DNA from: Trinickia violacea
GTDB taxonomy: Bacteria > Pseudomonadota > Gammaproteobacteria > Burkholderiales > Burkholderiaceae
DNA length: 64,000 bases
Direction: 5' to 3'
Assembly: GCF_005280735.1 (NCBI RefSeq)
Contig: NZ_CP040077.1
Location: forward strand, 3,224,001 to 3,288,000
Positions within the stretch are counted from its first letter, which is position 1. The number at the start of each line of letters is the position of its first letter. Under the pieces are notes generated by a model that had not been told where the DNA came from, ran no database searches, and worked only from the letters and a program-made list of their open reading frames with translations. A program made the position numbers and the translations under genes. Below, piece after piece: positions 24,181 to 32,879 of this stretch.

Positions 24181-24200
24181 ATAATAAGCAGGCTTATTAT
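24181..24200. promoter_or_regulatory. MarR-type operator ATAATAAGC-AG-GCTTATTAT
   Basis: Perfect 9-bp inverted repeat with a 2-bp spacer, 20 bp upstream of the EmrB-type start and 132 bp upstream of the divergent MarR gene. Shape and AT-richness match classical MarR boxes. Confidence 0.75.
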
Positions 24201-24332
24201 ATATTCGATGACCGCGACAGCAAACCCAAAATTTTCGGGGTCGTCGCGAACGAGGGAAGGTCCGCGTGTGCGCGATGTTCAGGACGTACGGCCGATGTCC
24301 GTTCTCGCCAAATGCTTTCGTATAATCACGCG

Positions 24333-24776
24333 ATGGATACCCACATTGAAGAACGCTTCGGCTTCTTGATCTCCGACGTCGGCCGCCTGTGCGGCAAGCG
24401 CTTCGACGATCTCGCGAAGTCGTCGGTCGATCTCACGCGTGCGCAATGCCGCGCGCTAGCTTATCTGGCGCATTACGGCGAGGTGAATCAGGCGCGGCTC
24501 GCCGACTTGCTGGACGTGGCGCCGATTTCGGCCGGGCGGTTACTGGACCGGATGGAGGAAGGCGGCTGGATCGAGCGTTTCGATAATCCCGACGATCGCC
24601 GCGAACGGCAAGTGCGGATAACCGCGAAGGCCGAGCGCACGCTCGGCAAGGCGCGCAAGGTTGGCGACGAAGTCGCGGCAGAAGGGCTCGACGGTCTGAC
24701 TGACGTGGAGGCAAAACAGTTGATTGAGTTGCTGCAACGGGTGCGGTGCAATCTGAGCAGGATTGTCGATCGGTAA
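24333..24776 (+). CDS. MarR-family transcriptional repressor
   Basis: 147 residues from the ATG at 24333; the longer frame from 24171 crosses the operator region. The winged helix covers about 30-100 (LTRAQCRALAYLAHYGEVNQ, then DRMEEGGWIERFDNPDDRRE), with flanking dimerisation helices. A TATAAT at 24321-24326 lies only 6 bp before the ATG, so either it is not the -10 box or the mRNA is nearly leaderless. It diverges from the EmrB-type efflux gene and is its likely repressor through the 24181-24200 dyad. Confidence 0.9.
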   Translation: MDTHIEERFGFLISDVGRLCGKRFDDLAKSSVDLTRAQCRALAYLAHYGEVNQARLADLLDVAPISAGRLLDRMEEGGWIERFDNPDDRRERQVRITAKAERTLGKARKVGDEVAAEGLDGLTDVEAKQLIELLQRVRCNLSRIVDR

Positions 24777-24814
24777 CGTGCACGGGGTAGTGATCGCAGT
24801 GCGAGAACCGTATA

Positions 24815-25230
24815 TTGACGGGCGAAGACTTCCACTTTCATTGCCATTCGAATCTGACGCGCGCCATCGCGCCGTATGGCCTGACCGAGTACGACGTACA
24901 CGATGTACTCAACGTGTTCCAGTGCACAGGGTTGAATCTCGATGACAAGTACTTCATGAAGGCGTGTCCCGCAAAGAAGGGGATTATCTGGAGTTCTTTG
25001 CCGAGATCGATCTGCTGTGTGCGTTGTCGACATACCCGGGCGGTGATCTCTCGCTGCCGATGTGGGGCCCCGATGCGCGTGATCCACTCGAGGTGTGTCG
25101 GCCGCTTGGCGTCGAAAACTATCGGCTCGCGCCGCAATTGCTCGAAGGATGGTCGCAACCGACTGTGGCTGCGTACAAGGGGCAGCATGGGTTAACGCTG
25201 CAACGCCCTGACTCGAAGTACGGTTGCTGA
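24815..25230 (+). pseudogene. DUF1989 (urea-carboxylase-associated) gene remnant, truncated and frameshifted
   Basis: The first frame reads TGEDFHFHCHSNLTRAIAPY, then HDVLNVFQCTGLNLDD, and ends near PAKKG. The next frame continues GDYLEFFAEIDLLCALSTYP and WGPDARDPLEVCRPLGVE. Together these are the C-terminal half of a DUF1989 protein of the kind encoded next to urea carboxylase. A one-base shift near 24970 breaks it, and a stop just upstream removes the N-terminal half. No urea carboxylase genes are in the window. Confidence 0.75.
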
Positions 25231-25312
25231 TGGGGCTGTTCCGCACATCATAGCGGACCGCCTTATTGCAACAGAACCGGCCGGACACGACTTCTCAGTG
25301 CAATGCACTCCG

Positions 25313-25774
25313 TTACACAAGCCGCTCGCGGATGCGCTGAGCGAACGCTTCGAGCGTGGCGACGTCGGCGATCTCGCGCGCATGCAGGCTCAACGCAACG
25401 CCCTCCCAGCGTGGGATCACATGGAAGTGCACGTGGGCCACCGTCTGGCCTGCCGCGCTGCCGTTGAACTGGCCGATGAACACGCCGTCCGCCTGTAGCG
25501 CGTCGCGCACGGCAATCGCAATCCGTTGCGTCATGCGCATGCACGCTATCGCCGACGCGCCCGATAACTCGAAGATTTGTGCAACGGGCTCCTTGGGAAT
25601 GACCAGTACATGTCCGTCGGCTTGCGGCATCAGGCCCATGATGGCGCACGTGGCGTCGTCCTCCGCCACTTTGACGCACGGCAGATCGCCGCGGAGGATC
25701 TTTGCGAACGCGTTGTTGCTGTCGTAGGATATGGCAGTGTACAAGGGTCGGTTTGTCTGGATTGACGATGACAT
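25313..25774 (-). CDS. HIT-family nucleotide hydrolase/transferase
   Basis: 153 residues. YDSNNAFAKILRGDLPC at the start and the histidine triad H114-V-H116-F-H118 are diagnostic. HIT proteins hydrolyse nucleoside phosphoramidates or dinucleotides in the cytosol. It stands alone between the DUF1989 remnant and cluster B. No ribosome site is obvious before the ATG, so a shorter start is possible. It has no evident link to the catabolic genes. Confidence 0.88.
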   Translation of the reverse strand: MSSSIQTNRPLYTAISYDSNNAFAKILRGDLPCVKVAEDDATCAIMGLMPQADGHVLVIPKEPVAQIFELSGASAIACMRMTQRIAIAVRDALQADGVFIGQFNGSAAGQTVAHVHFHVIPRWEGVALSLHAREIADVATLEAFAQRIRERLV

Positions 25775-26136
25775 CCGGACGATTATTGGCCGATGCCGGG
25801 AGTGATTTCAACATCTGGCCGACTGCTCCTCCTGCGTACGCTTTTCTCGCGTATTTGTTGCTCAATGCTTCGAAGCCGACGTGACTGCGATCGATGAACA
25901 GGCAGTTCTGCTCGCATCGAGCGCGATCGACCGAGGCAGACATTGCAAGCGGCACCTCCCACCGCCCCTCGAGGTCGACGTCCGCCTGCGCGCGCAAATA
26001 AACACCGAGTCCCACCAATATCCACGCTCACAGCCAGCCCGCATATTCTTCTGCTGGGCCGCCTCATCGTCGTCCCCCTACGAAACCTGTGTCCCGATTC
26101 GTGCTGGGCAGCATTGTTGGCAGCACGCCGAGTGGG
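25775..26136. other. Intergenic stretch with no supported gene
   Basis: A minus-strand frame around 25780-26018 has a protein-like segment (FEALSNKYARKAYAGGAV) but no start signal, and it runs into the HIT gene in another frame. It may be a gene remnant; I do not recognise it. Otherwise nothing is seen. Confidence 0.3.
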
Positions 26137-27153
26137 TCAGACCGGCTGGCAGACGCGCGCGACGAAGTCGTTCCACTGCACTTCCTGCGTCTCTCCCCAG
26201 CCGATTTCATCGAACTGGGGCGAGGTCCATTTCGTCAGTCCGCAATGGCACAGCGCGTTCTGCCAGCAGTGCCAGGGATTGCTGGCCGTCACCTCGCCGA
26301 TGAAACGGTAGCGAGTGCCTTCCTCGGTCTCGCAGTCAATGATGCTACGCACCGGGCGCAAGCCGTCTTCCGCCCGCTCGGTGAGCTTGGACATCGTCTT
26401 CAACCGCAGCTGTCTGCCATGGTCGTAGATCCAGGCGTCGCTGACGAGCGCGTCCCGCGGCAGCTCGTAGAGGCCAGCCCAGTTCGGGTTGCGCTGCGGA
26501 TCGTCGAAGCCGGCGATCGTGAACGCGAAATCCTTCGAGAAGGCACAGTTCATCCAGGTGTACGGCGGGATCGGATGGCCGTCCTCGGGGCGGCGCTCGC
26601 CCCAGGAGCGATCGCGGATCGTCAGGTTATCGAAGCGGTACTCTCTGCCGTCATGCACGGCCGAACCGACGGCCCGCATGGTCTGCTCGAAGTGCTGGTT
26701 GTTGGCCCGCACGATCGCGGGCTGCACGGCCTCCTGCACCATATCGAGCTTGAAGCGGCGGGCCGCGTTCTCGTACCGGATGCGCATACGCTCCATCGGC
26801 TTCTCGAAGGTCACCGTCAGTCCGTTCGGCAGGCGGATGTTGCCTGCGCCGTCGAAAATTTCGTCGGTGTTGAAGTTGCGGAAGTCGAACACCTCGGCCG
26901 CGAGTTGTTCCCGCTTGTGCCCGAAGTGCACGAAAATGCCGCCTGTGCACAAGTGCAAGTTCGGGTGAGTCCAGATATGGATGAACCCATGCATCCGCGA
27001 CTCGGGCTCATAGAAGGCCCAGTACCACGTCTCCGTCATCTCGGGATGCTTTTCGGGAAGCGTACGGCCGTGATAGAAGTCGTCGCGCTCGGTGGGCGTG
27101 CCGAAGCCTTTTTGGCTCTTCGTCCAGGCGATGGTTTCGGTCGATTCAGACAT
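26137..27153 (-). CDS. DUF7064/7065-type lipocalin-like protein
   Basis: 338 residues; two beta-rich halves resembling hydroxyneurosporene-synthase/CrtC-like proteins annotated as DUF7064 and DUF7065. This attribution is from memory of the family pattern: an ETWYWAFYEPESRMHGFIHI opening, Trp/His-rich strands, and RDRSWGERRP in the middle. There is no signal peptide or membrane helix. The start overlaps the end of the APH-like kinase gene by 8 bp, so translation is coupled. It is the last gene of the long leftward beta-oxidation operon. Its biochemical role is unknown. Confidence 0.65.
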   Translation of the reverse strand: MSESTETIAWTKSQKGFGTPTERDDFYHGRTLPEKHPEMTETWYWAFYEPESRMHGFIHIWTHPNLHLCTGGIFVHFGHKREQLAAEVFDFRNFNTDEIFDGAGNIRLPNGLTVTFEKPMERMRIRYENAARRFKLDMVQEAVQPAIVRANNQHFEQTMRAVGSAVHDGREYRFDNLTIRDRSWGERRPEDGHPIPPYTWMNCAFSKDFAFTIAGFDDPQRNPNWAGLYELPRDALVSDAWIYDHGRQLRLKTMSKLTERAEDGLRPVRSIIDCETEEGTRYRFIGEVTASNPWHCWQNALCHCGLTKWTSPQFDEIGWGETQEVQWNDFVARVCQPV

Positions 27154-28600
27154 TCGATGCGGCTCCTTGGATAATCGAGTTCAGCGTTTCGATCTCAAAC
27201 TTGGGGATGTAGACGGTTCCGGCGACTGACAGCGGCACGTCCTTCACGCCCGGCAGCAGCAGCGAGTTCAGCGAGCCCATGCAGGCCACCATGTTGCGGG
27301 CGCTCTTCCAGACATCGAAGAAGCGCGCCGCCTTCGCCTCGAAGCGGAAACCGGACTCGGCCTCGTAGACCTCGGTAAACTGGGGCCACGCCTCGATCTG
27401 ATCGATGAACGGCTTGATGTAGACCAGGTCTTCCATCGGGTCGCTGTGATGGCTGAACTCCCAGTCCAGCAGCGCGAGCAACTGATCGTTCCGCATCAAC
27501 ATGTTGTGATAGCCCGCATCGCCGTGCACACGGCAGGCTGGGCGGCCCCCCAGATCCTCGAGGTGATCGACGAGCCAGGCGAGGCCCAGGGCAATGCCCG
27601 GGTGCGGATGCCGTTCCCGCTCCTCCACCCGCTGTTGCAGCTCGGCGATATCGGCGCGCAGCACTTCCCGCACGTCGGCATCCTTGCGCACTGTCGAGCG
27701 GTGCAGCAATGCAAGCGCGCCGGCCAGGCTCCGGGCCCACTTCAGCCGGGTCGCAGGATCCGTCGGCACCGCCAGGTGCGCCGGCTCGCCCTTGGCGAAG
27801 CCGACTGCCATGAACGCACCGCCAAAATGCGCCACGTCGGGCTCCAGCCACAATGGTTGCGGCGTCGGCACGCCGGCCGCATGCACCTCTTGCAGCACGG
27901 CGAATTCCGATACCACGCTGGATCCGGTGGGCAGGCCGTAGCCATCCTTGCGAATCACGATCGTCTGTTCGCCGCCTGCATCGAGCCGGACGATGTAGGT
28001 TTCCTTCGAGAAGCCGCCCATCAGCCGCTGAACCTCGAGCACGGCGGTCGCCCCATGTTCGGGGAGGCGCGCACGCAAGTAATCCTGCAGAGGCTCGGCG
28101 GTGATGTAGATCGCACCGCTGCCCGACTTGTCTTCCCGCCGGTCGCCCCGGCCTCCCTGGTACGCGTTCCGCGCACCGGAGCCGATCGTGGGGTCCGCGT
28201 GTTCGTGGTACGAAACTAGAAAATCGCGCAGGCGCCGCGCGACCAAAGCCTCCGTCTGCGCATCGAGCTTGCGCCCGCCGGTCTCGCACTGCCCGCCCTG
28301 CAATACCGCCGTCAGTTCGGCGCCGACTCCCTCGGACCAATGCGGCAGCGACCGGCGCGTGACTGCGGCGGGTGCCGACTTGCCGAGTAACGCACTCAGT
28401 TCTCCGGACAACGCGCGCTCGTCACGGCGCAGCTCTGCCAGCAATGGCGCATCGTAGGCAGCCTGAGCCAACTGGTAACCGATCGCCGTTACGGCCATGT
28501 GAGCTTCGGTCAGTTGGTCGGCTGTCAACGCTTCCAAGTGCGTGAGGCGTTCGAGGAACGCCTGGGTGGAAACGAGGACCTTACGGGTGATGTCATCCAT
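27146..28600 (-). CDS. APH-type phosphotransferase, candidate hydroxyacyl-CoA kinase
   Basis: 484 residues. A helical N-terminal extension of about 165 residues precedes a kinase domain with GGFSKETY (about 195-202), the catalytic loop H359-G-D361 to N366, and the metal motif D379-W-E381. Related kinases (LvaA, and the kinase half of ACAD10/11) phosphorylate 4-hydroxyacyl-CoA so that an acyl-CoA dehydrogenase-like partner can eliminate the group. Two such dehydrogenases are in the same operon, so a hydroxyacyl intermediate is a reasonable target. Antibiotic resistance is unlikely in this context. The stop overlaps the next gene by 8 bp. Confidence 0.78.
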   Translation of the reverse strand: MDDITRKVLVSTQAFLERLTHLEALTADQLTEAHMAVTAIGYQLAQAAYDAPLLAELRRDERALSGELSALLGKSAPAAVTRRSLPHWSEGVGAELTAVLQGGQCETGGRKLDAQTEALVARRLRDFLVSYHEHADPTIGSGARNAYQGGRGDRREDKSGSGAIYITAEPLQDYLRARLPEHGATAVLEVQRLMGGFSKETYIVRLDAGGEQTIVIRKDGYGLPTGSSVVSEFAVLQEVHAAGVPTPQPLWLEPDVAHFGGAFMAVGFAKGEPAHLAVPTDPATRLKWARSLAGALALLHRSTVRKDADVREVLRADIAELQQRVEERERHPHPGIALGLAWLVDHLEDLGGRPACRVHGDAGYHNMLMRNDQLLALLDWEFSHHSDPMEDLVYIKPFIDQIEAWPQFTEVYEAESGFRFEAKAARFFDVWKSARNMVACMGSLNSLLLPGVKDVPLSVAGTVYIPKFEIETLNSIIQGAASNV

Positions 28601-28649
28601 TCAATCAATGCTCCGAATGCAAGGGATCTCGTGCACGATGACGCGCAGC

Positions 28650-29882
28650 TCAGGAGGCGGCGACCACGGCGAGGGAGGATTTCCGCCGATGCAGCGTCAA
28701 CAGCATCACGTAGAAGAAGAGGCCCGCCACCGCAAGCAGTGCGGCCGTGATCAGAAACGGCACGTCGTAGTGGCCAAAGCGGTCGAACATCAACCCGAGC
28801 GCCGGCGCGAACCCGAAGATGAACGGCAGCTTGATCGAGTAGCTGTATCCCATCGCGCGGCTCACGCTGGCCGTGTCGAACATCTGGCTGATCGCGGCTC
28901 CGTGCAGCGTGACCAGCGGCACCACGCAGATGCCGAGCAGCGCAGCGAGCACATACAAGGCGGTGCCGTCGACATACAGGAAGCTCCACCACAACAGTGC
29001 CTGGCAAAAGGTGCTGACCACCAGTGCGGCCGGCGGGCCGATGCGGTCGCAGATCCAGCCGAACAGCGCCGTGCCGCCGACACCCGCGCCGGCATAAACG
29101 GACAGCAGCGCCGAGGCCGACTGCAGCGACATTTGCCTGCTCACGCCGAACGGCACGATGTGCACGACGAAGCCGGTGCCTGCGCCGGCCACGATTCCGA
29201 TGCCGAGCGACAGCAGCCAGAACGCCGGCCGTTTCATGATCGGCGCGGCCTCCTCTCCCTGCGCCGCCGCAACATCCGCTGCGCGCGCCGACGCAGGCGG
29301 GTGCTCGACCAGCAGCATCAACACCGCCACGAGCGCGGCGCAGATCGTGCCCATCGCGCTCAGCAACACACAACGGCCGTAGCGCGGCAGCGTCTCGGCG
29401 ACGATGTAGGGCGTGAGGAACAGCAGGATTGGCAGGTTGACGATGCCGAGCACCTTGCCCCGCTTCGACTCGAACCAGCGGCTAACCAGGATCAGCGGCC
29501 CGAGGATCGCCGTCAGGCAGACACCGACGCCGATCAGGCCGAACATCGCGAGCGCGACATGGAACGAACCGGTGAAGGCCAGCCCCCAGTAACCGATAGC
29601 GCTGAGCAGCGCGCCGAGCGCCATGCCGGTGCGCACGGACACGCGTTGCTGCATGCCGCCGAGGAACGGCGAGAGGCCGCCGATGGCCAGCGTGATCATG
29701 CTCATGCCGGTGGCGGCAGCGGCGCGCGGCACGCCGAAGTGCTGCTCGGTACTCGCGAGCAACGGCCCGAACGAGCCGAATGCAAGACCCATGGCGCAGT
29801 TCTGCGCAACGACGCACACGAGTACCACTCGCCACCGCAGTCGATCTAGCAATCGCTCAGCAGTCCTACTGTCATTGCCCAC
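28650..29882 (-). CDS. MFS transporter (MCT/oxalate-formate antiporter-like)
   Basis: 410 residues from a GTG at 29882, chosen because CAGGGGA lies five bases before it and it removes an implausible Cys-rich leader of the longer frame from 29966. About 12 hydrophobic helices; the N-terminal helix has RWRVVLVCVVAQNCAMGLAF. The family imports monocarboxylates and similar acids. It lies within the leftward unit between the OYE-type reductase and the kinase genes, and is the only MFS carrier in cluster B, so it is the likely importer of the cluster's acid substrate. Confidence 0.85.
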   Translation of the reverse strand: MGNDSRTAERLLDRLRWRVVLVCVVAQNCAMGLAFGSFGPLLASTEQHFGVPRAAAATGMSMITLAIGGLSPFLGGMQQRVSVRTGMALGALLSAIGYWGLAFTGSFHVALAMFGLIGVGVCLTAILGPLILVSRWFESKRGKVLGIVNLPILLFLTPYIVAETLPRYGRCVLLSAMGTICAALVAVLMLLVEHPPASARAADVAAAQGEEAAPIMKRPAFWLLSLGIGIVAGAGTGFVVHIVPFGVSRQMSLQSASALLSVYAGAGVGGTALFGWICDRIGPPAALVVSTFCQALLWWSFLYVDGTALYVLAALLGICVVPLVTLHGAAISQMFDTASVSRAMGYSYSIKLPFIFGFAPALGLMFDRFGHYDVPFLITAALLAVAGLFFYVMLLTLHRRKSSLAVVAAS

Positions 29883-30087
29883 AAGCGTCCCCTGATCATT
29901 GTTGCGTACCGGCGAGTCTAATGTGCAACAGGCTCCGGCACGCCGCACACAGGCGCAATCAAACATGCCTCACACAGCAATCGAGTGCTGCATCAATCCG
30001 CCTGCCGCTCGGATTTGCGCGTCCAGCTCGCCGAATGCATCCCCTTGCGCAGGCTTCATCCAGACCGTGGCTCACCGATGCGACGGG

Positions 30088-31233
30088 TCAGGCGAGCTGG
30101 CTCAGCGTGTTCGGATCGAACGGCACTGCAGCCTCGCCAGCGATCGCCTTGCGCGCCCATTCTGCGTCGCCGAGTACTGCGCGACCCACCGCGACAAGAT
30201 CGAATTCGCCGTGCATGAGACGGCTCACCACCCGCTCCACGTTATCGACGGCAGCGACGCCCTTGTCTCCGTCGTACATCCCCTTGTTGATCCCGACGCC
30301 TCCGACCGCCATCGACAGCTTGCCTGTCACCTTCTTCGCCCAGCCTGCGAGGCTGAGGTCGGAATCCGGATAGGCGGCCTTGTCGAAGTAGCGCACGCTC
30401 GCATCGAACACGTCCACGCCGGCGTCGGCCAGCGGGCCGAGCACCTGTTCCAGTTCCTGCGGCGTCGTTGCGAGCTGGGCACGGAAGTCCTGCTGTTTCC
30501 ACTGCGAGAAGCGGAAGAAGATCGGCACGAGGGGCCCGATCGCCTGCCGGATGCGGCGCACGACTTCCACCGCGAACGCCGTGCGCTGCGCGTGATCGCC
30601 ACCCCAGCGGTCGTTGCGCACGTTGGTTTCGTCCCACAGGAAGGTGTCGATCAGGTAGCCGTGCGCCCCGTGGATGGCGACGCCGTCGAAGCCCGCGAGC
30701 GTGGCGTTACGGGCGGAGCGCACGTAGGCCTCGATGACTTCGTCGATCTCGGACTCGCGCATCGGCTCGCCGATGCGCCGATCTGCAGGGACCTTCCCCG
30801 CGGCCAGCGAGGTCATGCGCCCAAGCGGCCCCCAGACGCCTGACGGACTCAGTGTCCGCGCCTCGGGATTCGGCCCGGTACCGGCCAGCCGCAGCGCCCC
30901 CTGGTGCCACAGCTGCGGCACGATTCGACCGCCAGCCGCATGCACCGTCTCGACGACGCGCCGCCAGCCCGCAACCGGCGCGTCCCCATGCAGCACCGGA
31001 ATGTTGTCTTCGCCAAGACCGGCGTCGCCGAGCGCCGACGGATGATCGATCCCAACCGCCTCGGTGATGATGAGGCCACAGCCGCCCGCCGCACGGCGCG
31101 AGTAGTACTTCGCCACCTCCTCAGTGGGCGCGCCGTCAGGACAGAAGCCCCGGGTCATCGGTGACATCGCAACGCGATTGGGGACCGTGAGCGTGCGGAT
31201 TGTGAGCGGAGAAGACAGGCTCTGACGGGTCAT
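30088..31233 (-). CDS. NADH:flavin oxidoreductase, old-yellow-enzyme type
   Basis: 381 residues; FMN-dependent TIM-barrel ene-reductase. Motifs: LTVPNRVAMSPMTRG at the start, VPQLWHQGALR, the His/His-containing IHGAHGYLIDTFLW and NDRWGG. It lacks the C-terminal iron-sulfur and pyridine-nucleotide domains present in the other flavoprotein of this class at 40353. It would reduce a C=C bond conjugated to a carbonyl. The ATG at 31233 is used; a frame from 31302 has no ribosome site. It follows the crotonase at 31277 by 43 bp. Confidence 0.88.
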   Translation of the reverse strand: MTRQSLSSPLTIRTLTVPNRVAMSPMTRGFCPDGAPTEEVAKYYSRRAAGGCGLIITEAVGIDHPSALGDAGLGEDNIPVLHGDAPVAGWRRVVETVHAAGGRIVPQLWHQGALRLAGTGPNPEARTLSPSGVWGPLGRMTSLAAGKVPADRRIGEPMRESEIDEVIEAYVRSARNATLAGFDGVAIHGAHGYLIDTFLWDETNVRNDRWGGDHAQRTAFAVEVVRRIRQAIGPLVPIFFRFSQWKQQDFRAQLATTPQELEQVLGPLADAGVDVFDASVRYFDKAAYPDSDLSLAGWAKKVTGKLSMAVGGVGINKGMYDGDKGVAAVDNVERVVSRLMHGEFDLVAVGRAVLGDAEWARKAIAGEAAVPFDPNTLSQLA

Positions 31234-31276
31234 GGGATGGTCGTTCCGAAAGGAATAGCTGCAGTGAACCGCGCAT

Positions 31277-32077
31277 TTAGCCTCGCCCGAACTGCGGCGC
31301 ACGCTTGGCGAGGAAGGCGGCGACGGCTTCGGCGTGGTCGGGCGTGGTGTGCGATAGCGCCTGCGCCGCGGCCGAAAGCTCGAGGATCGTCGACAGCGTC
31401 GCCGTGCGTGCCTCGCGCATCAGCCGCTTGGTCATGCGCACCGCGTGGGGCGGATTCGCCGCGATGCGGCCGGCAACGGCTCTCGCTGCGGCCATCAGCT
31501 CGGCGTCGCCGACGACTTGCGAAACCAGCCCGCAGGCCAGCGCGTCACGAGCATCGATGATGTCGCCGGTGAAGGCCAGTTCGCAGGCTTTCGAAAAACC
31601 GATCACGCGCGGCAGCAGCCACGCACCGCCATCGCCCGGCACGATGCCGAGCTTGACGAAGCTCTCCGCGAAGCGTGCGCTCTCGCCCGCGATGCGGATG
31701 TCGCACATGCATGCGAGGTCGCATCCGGCGCCGATCGCCGGGCCGTTGACGGCGGCGACGACAGGGATTTCGATCTGTTCGAACAGCAGCGGGAGCCGCT
31801 GGATGCCGCGGCGGTAGTTCTGCCGGGTCTGGATCGGACGGGCGTCGACGAGGCCGCCGCCCGGCTGCATCGAATGGATATTGCCGCCGGTCGAAAACGC
31901 CGAGCCGGCGCCTGTCAGGATCACGACGCGCGCAGACAGGTCCGCATCGGCGGCTTCGATCGCATCGCACAGCGCGTCGATCATCGCCGGATCGGAGACG
32001 GGGTTGCGCTGCTCGGGCCGGTTCAGCGTCAGCGTCACGATGCCGTCGGATGTGCTGCGCAGCAGGATATCTATCAT
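31277..32077 (-). CDS. Enoyl-CoA hydratase/isomerase family protein (PaaG-like active site)
   Basis: 266 residues, crotonase fold with the oxyanion-hole segments (ILTGAGSAFSTGGNI and NGPAIGAGCDLA). The two Glu residues of classical hydratases are not in place: the first position is Asp (GCDLACMCD) and the second aligns with ESFVKLG. This pattern suggests a double-bond isomerase or a special hydratase rather than plain enoyl-CoA hydratase. The ATG at 32077 is the first Met before the conserved fold. It sits between the second crotonase and the OYE-type gene in the same operon. Confidence 0.85.
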   Translation of the reverse strand: MIDILLRSTSDGIVTLTLNRPEQRNPVSDPAMIDALCDAIEAADADLSARVVILTGAGSAFSTGGNIHSMQPGGGLVDARPIQTRQNYRRGIQRLPLLFEQIEIPVVAAVNGPAIGAGCDLACMCDIRIAGESARFAESFVKLGIVPGDGGAWLLPRVIGFSKACELAFTGDIIDARDALACGLVSQVVGDAELMAAARAVAGRIAANPPHAVRMTKRLMREARTATLSTILELSAAAQALSHTTPDHAEAVAAFLAKRAPQFGRG

Positions 32078-32105
32078 GGTCTGGCTCGTTGGAAGAAAAG
32101 AAGCC

Positions 32106-32867
32106 TCAGGCTCCGGTCCAGACCGGCATGCGCTTCTCGGCGAAGGCGGTGGCGCCCTCCTTTGCATCGGCAGACTTGAACACGGGCATCGTGTATTCGT
32201 TCTGTCGATCGAAGAGCTCGGTGCTCGCCCAGTCCTGCGATTCCTGCATCACCCGCTTGCTCACGGCTACGGCCATCGGGCCGTTCGCCGCGATGGCGGC
32301 GGCCAGTGCCCGGGCCACGGTGAGCGCCTGGCCGGCCGGCGCGACCCGGTTGATCAGGCCGTGCGCGAGCAGCGCCTGCGCGGAGACCGTCGCGCCGGTC
32401 AACACGAGCTCGAGCGCCACACGGTACGGGAGTTGGCGCGGAAGCCGCACCAAGCCACCCGCATTGGCAACGAGCCCGCGCCTGACTTCGGGCAGGCCGA
32501 ACGTCGAGGCCTCGGAGGCGACGATCAGATCGCAGGCGAGCGCCATTTCGAAGCCGCCGGCCAAGGCATGCCCCTCCACCGCGGCAATCAGAGGCTTGCG
32601 AATCGTCGCGTTGGTCAGGCCGGCAAAGCCGCGTCCATACGGCTTGACGTTCTCGCCGCGCAAGAAGGCTTTCAGGTCCATCCCGGCAGAAAAAGTCCCG
32701 CCGGCCCCCGTGAGGATCGCAACCTGGATGTCGTTGCGCCGGTCGATCTGGTCGGTCGCGTCGGCGATCGCGAGGGCCACCGCCGCGTTCACCGCGTTGC
32801 GGGCTTCCGGGCGGTTGATCGTGATGGTGGCGATGCCGTCAGCCACCTCGAAAACGACTTCGGACAT
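32106..32867 (-). CDS. Enoyl-CoA hydratase
   Basis: 253 residues, crotonase family. Both catalytic Glu positions are conserved, in GGFEMALACDL and FGLPEVRRGL, and the oxyanion hole is formed around FSAGMDLKAF and GHALAGG. It adds water to a 2-enoyl-CoA. It lies 12 bp after the SDR gene and 28 bp before the second crotonase, fitting a beta-oxidation order of dehydrogenase, hydratase, 3-hydroxyacyl-CoA dehydrogenase and thiolase. Confidence 0.9.
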   Translation of the reverse strand: MSEVVFEVADGIATITINRPEARNAVNAAVALAIADATDQIDRRNDIQVAILTGAGGTFSAGMDLKAFLRGENVKPYGRGFAGLTNATIRKPLIAAVEGHALAGGFEMALACDLIVASEASTFGLPEVRRGLVANAGGLVRLPRQLPYRVALELVLTGATVSAQALLAHGLINRVAPAGQALTVARALAAAIAANGPMAVAVSKRVMQESQDWASTELFDRQNEYTMPVFKSADAKEGATAFAEKRMPVWTGA

Positions 32868-32879
32868 GTGCGGGGCTCC

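Noticed and set aside
25783..26018. Possible gene on the minus strand before the HIT gene
   Set aside because: A segment looks protein-like, but there is no start signal, no family match I can name, and the frame continues into the HIT gene out of phase.
27146..28600. Aminoglycoside resistance gene
   Set aside because: The fold matches, but the context is a CoA catabolic operon and the N-terminal extension is atypical for resistance enzymes.
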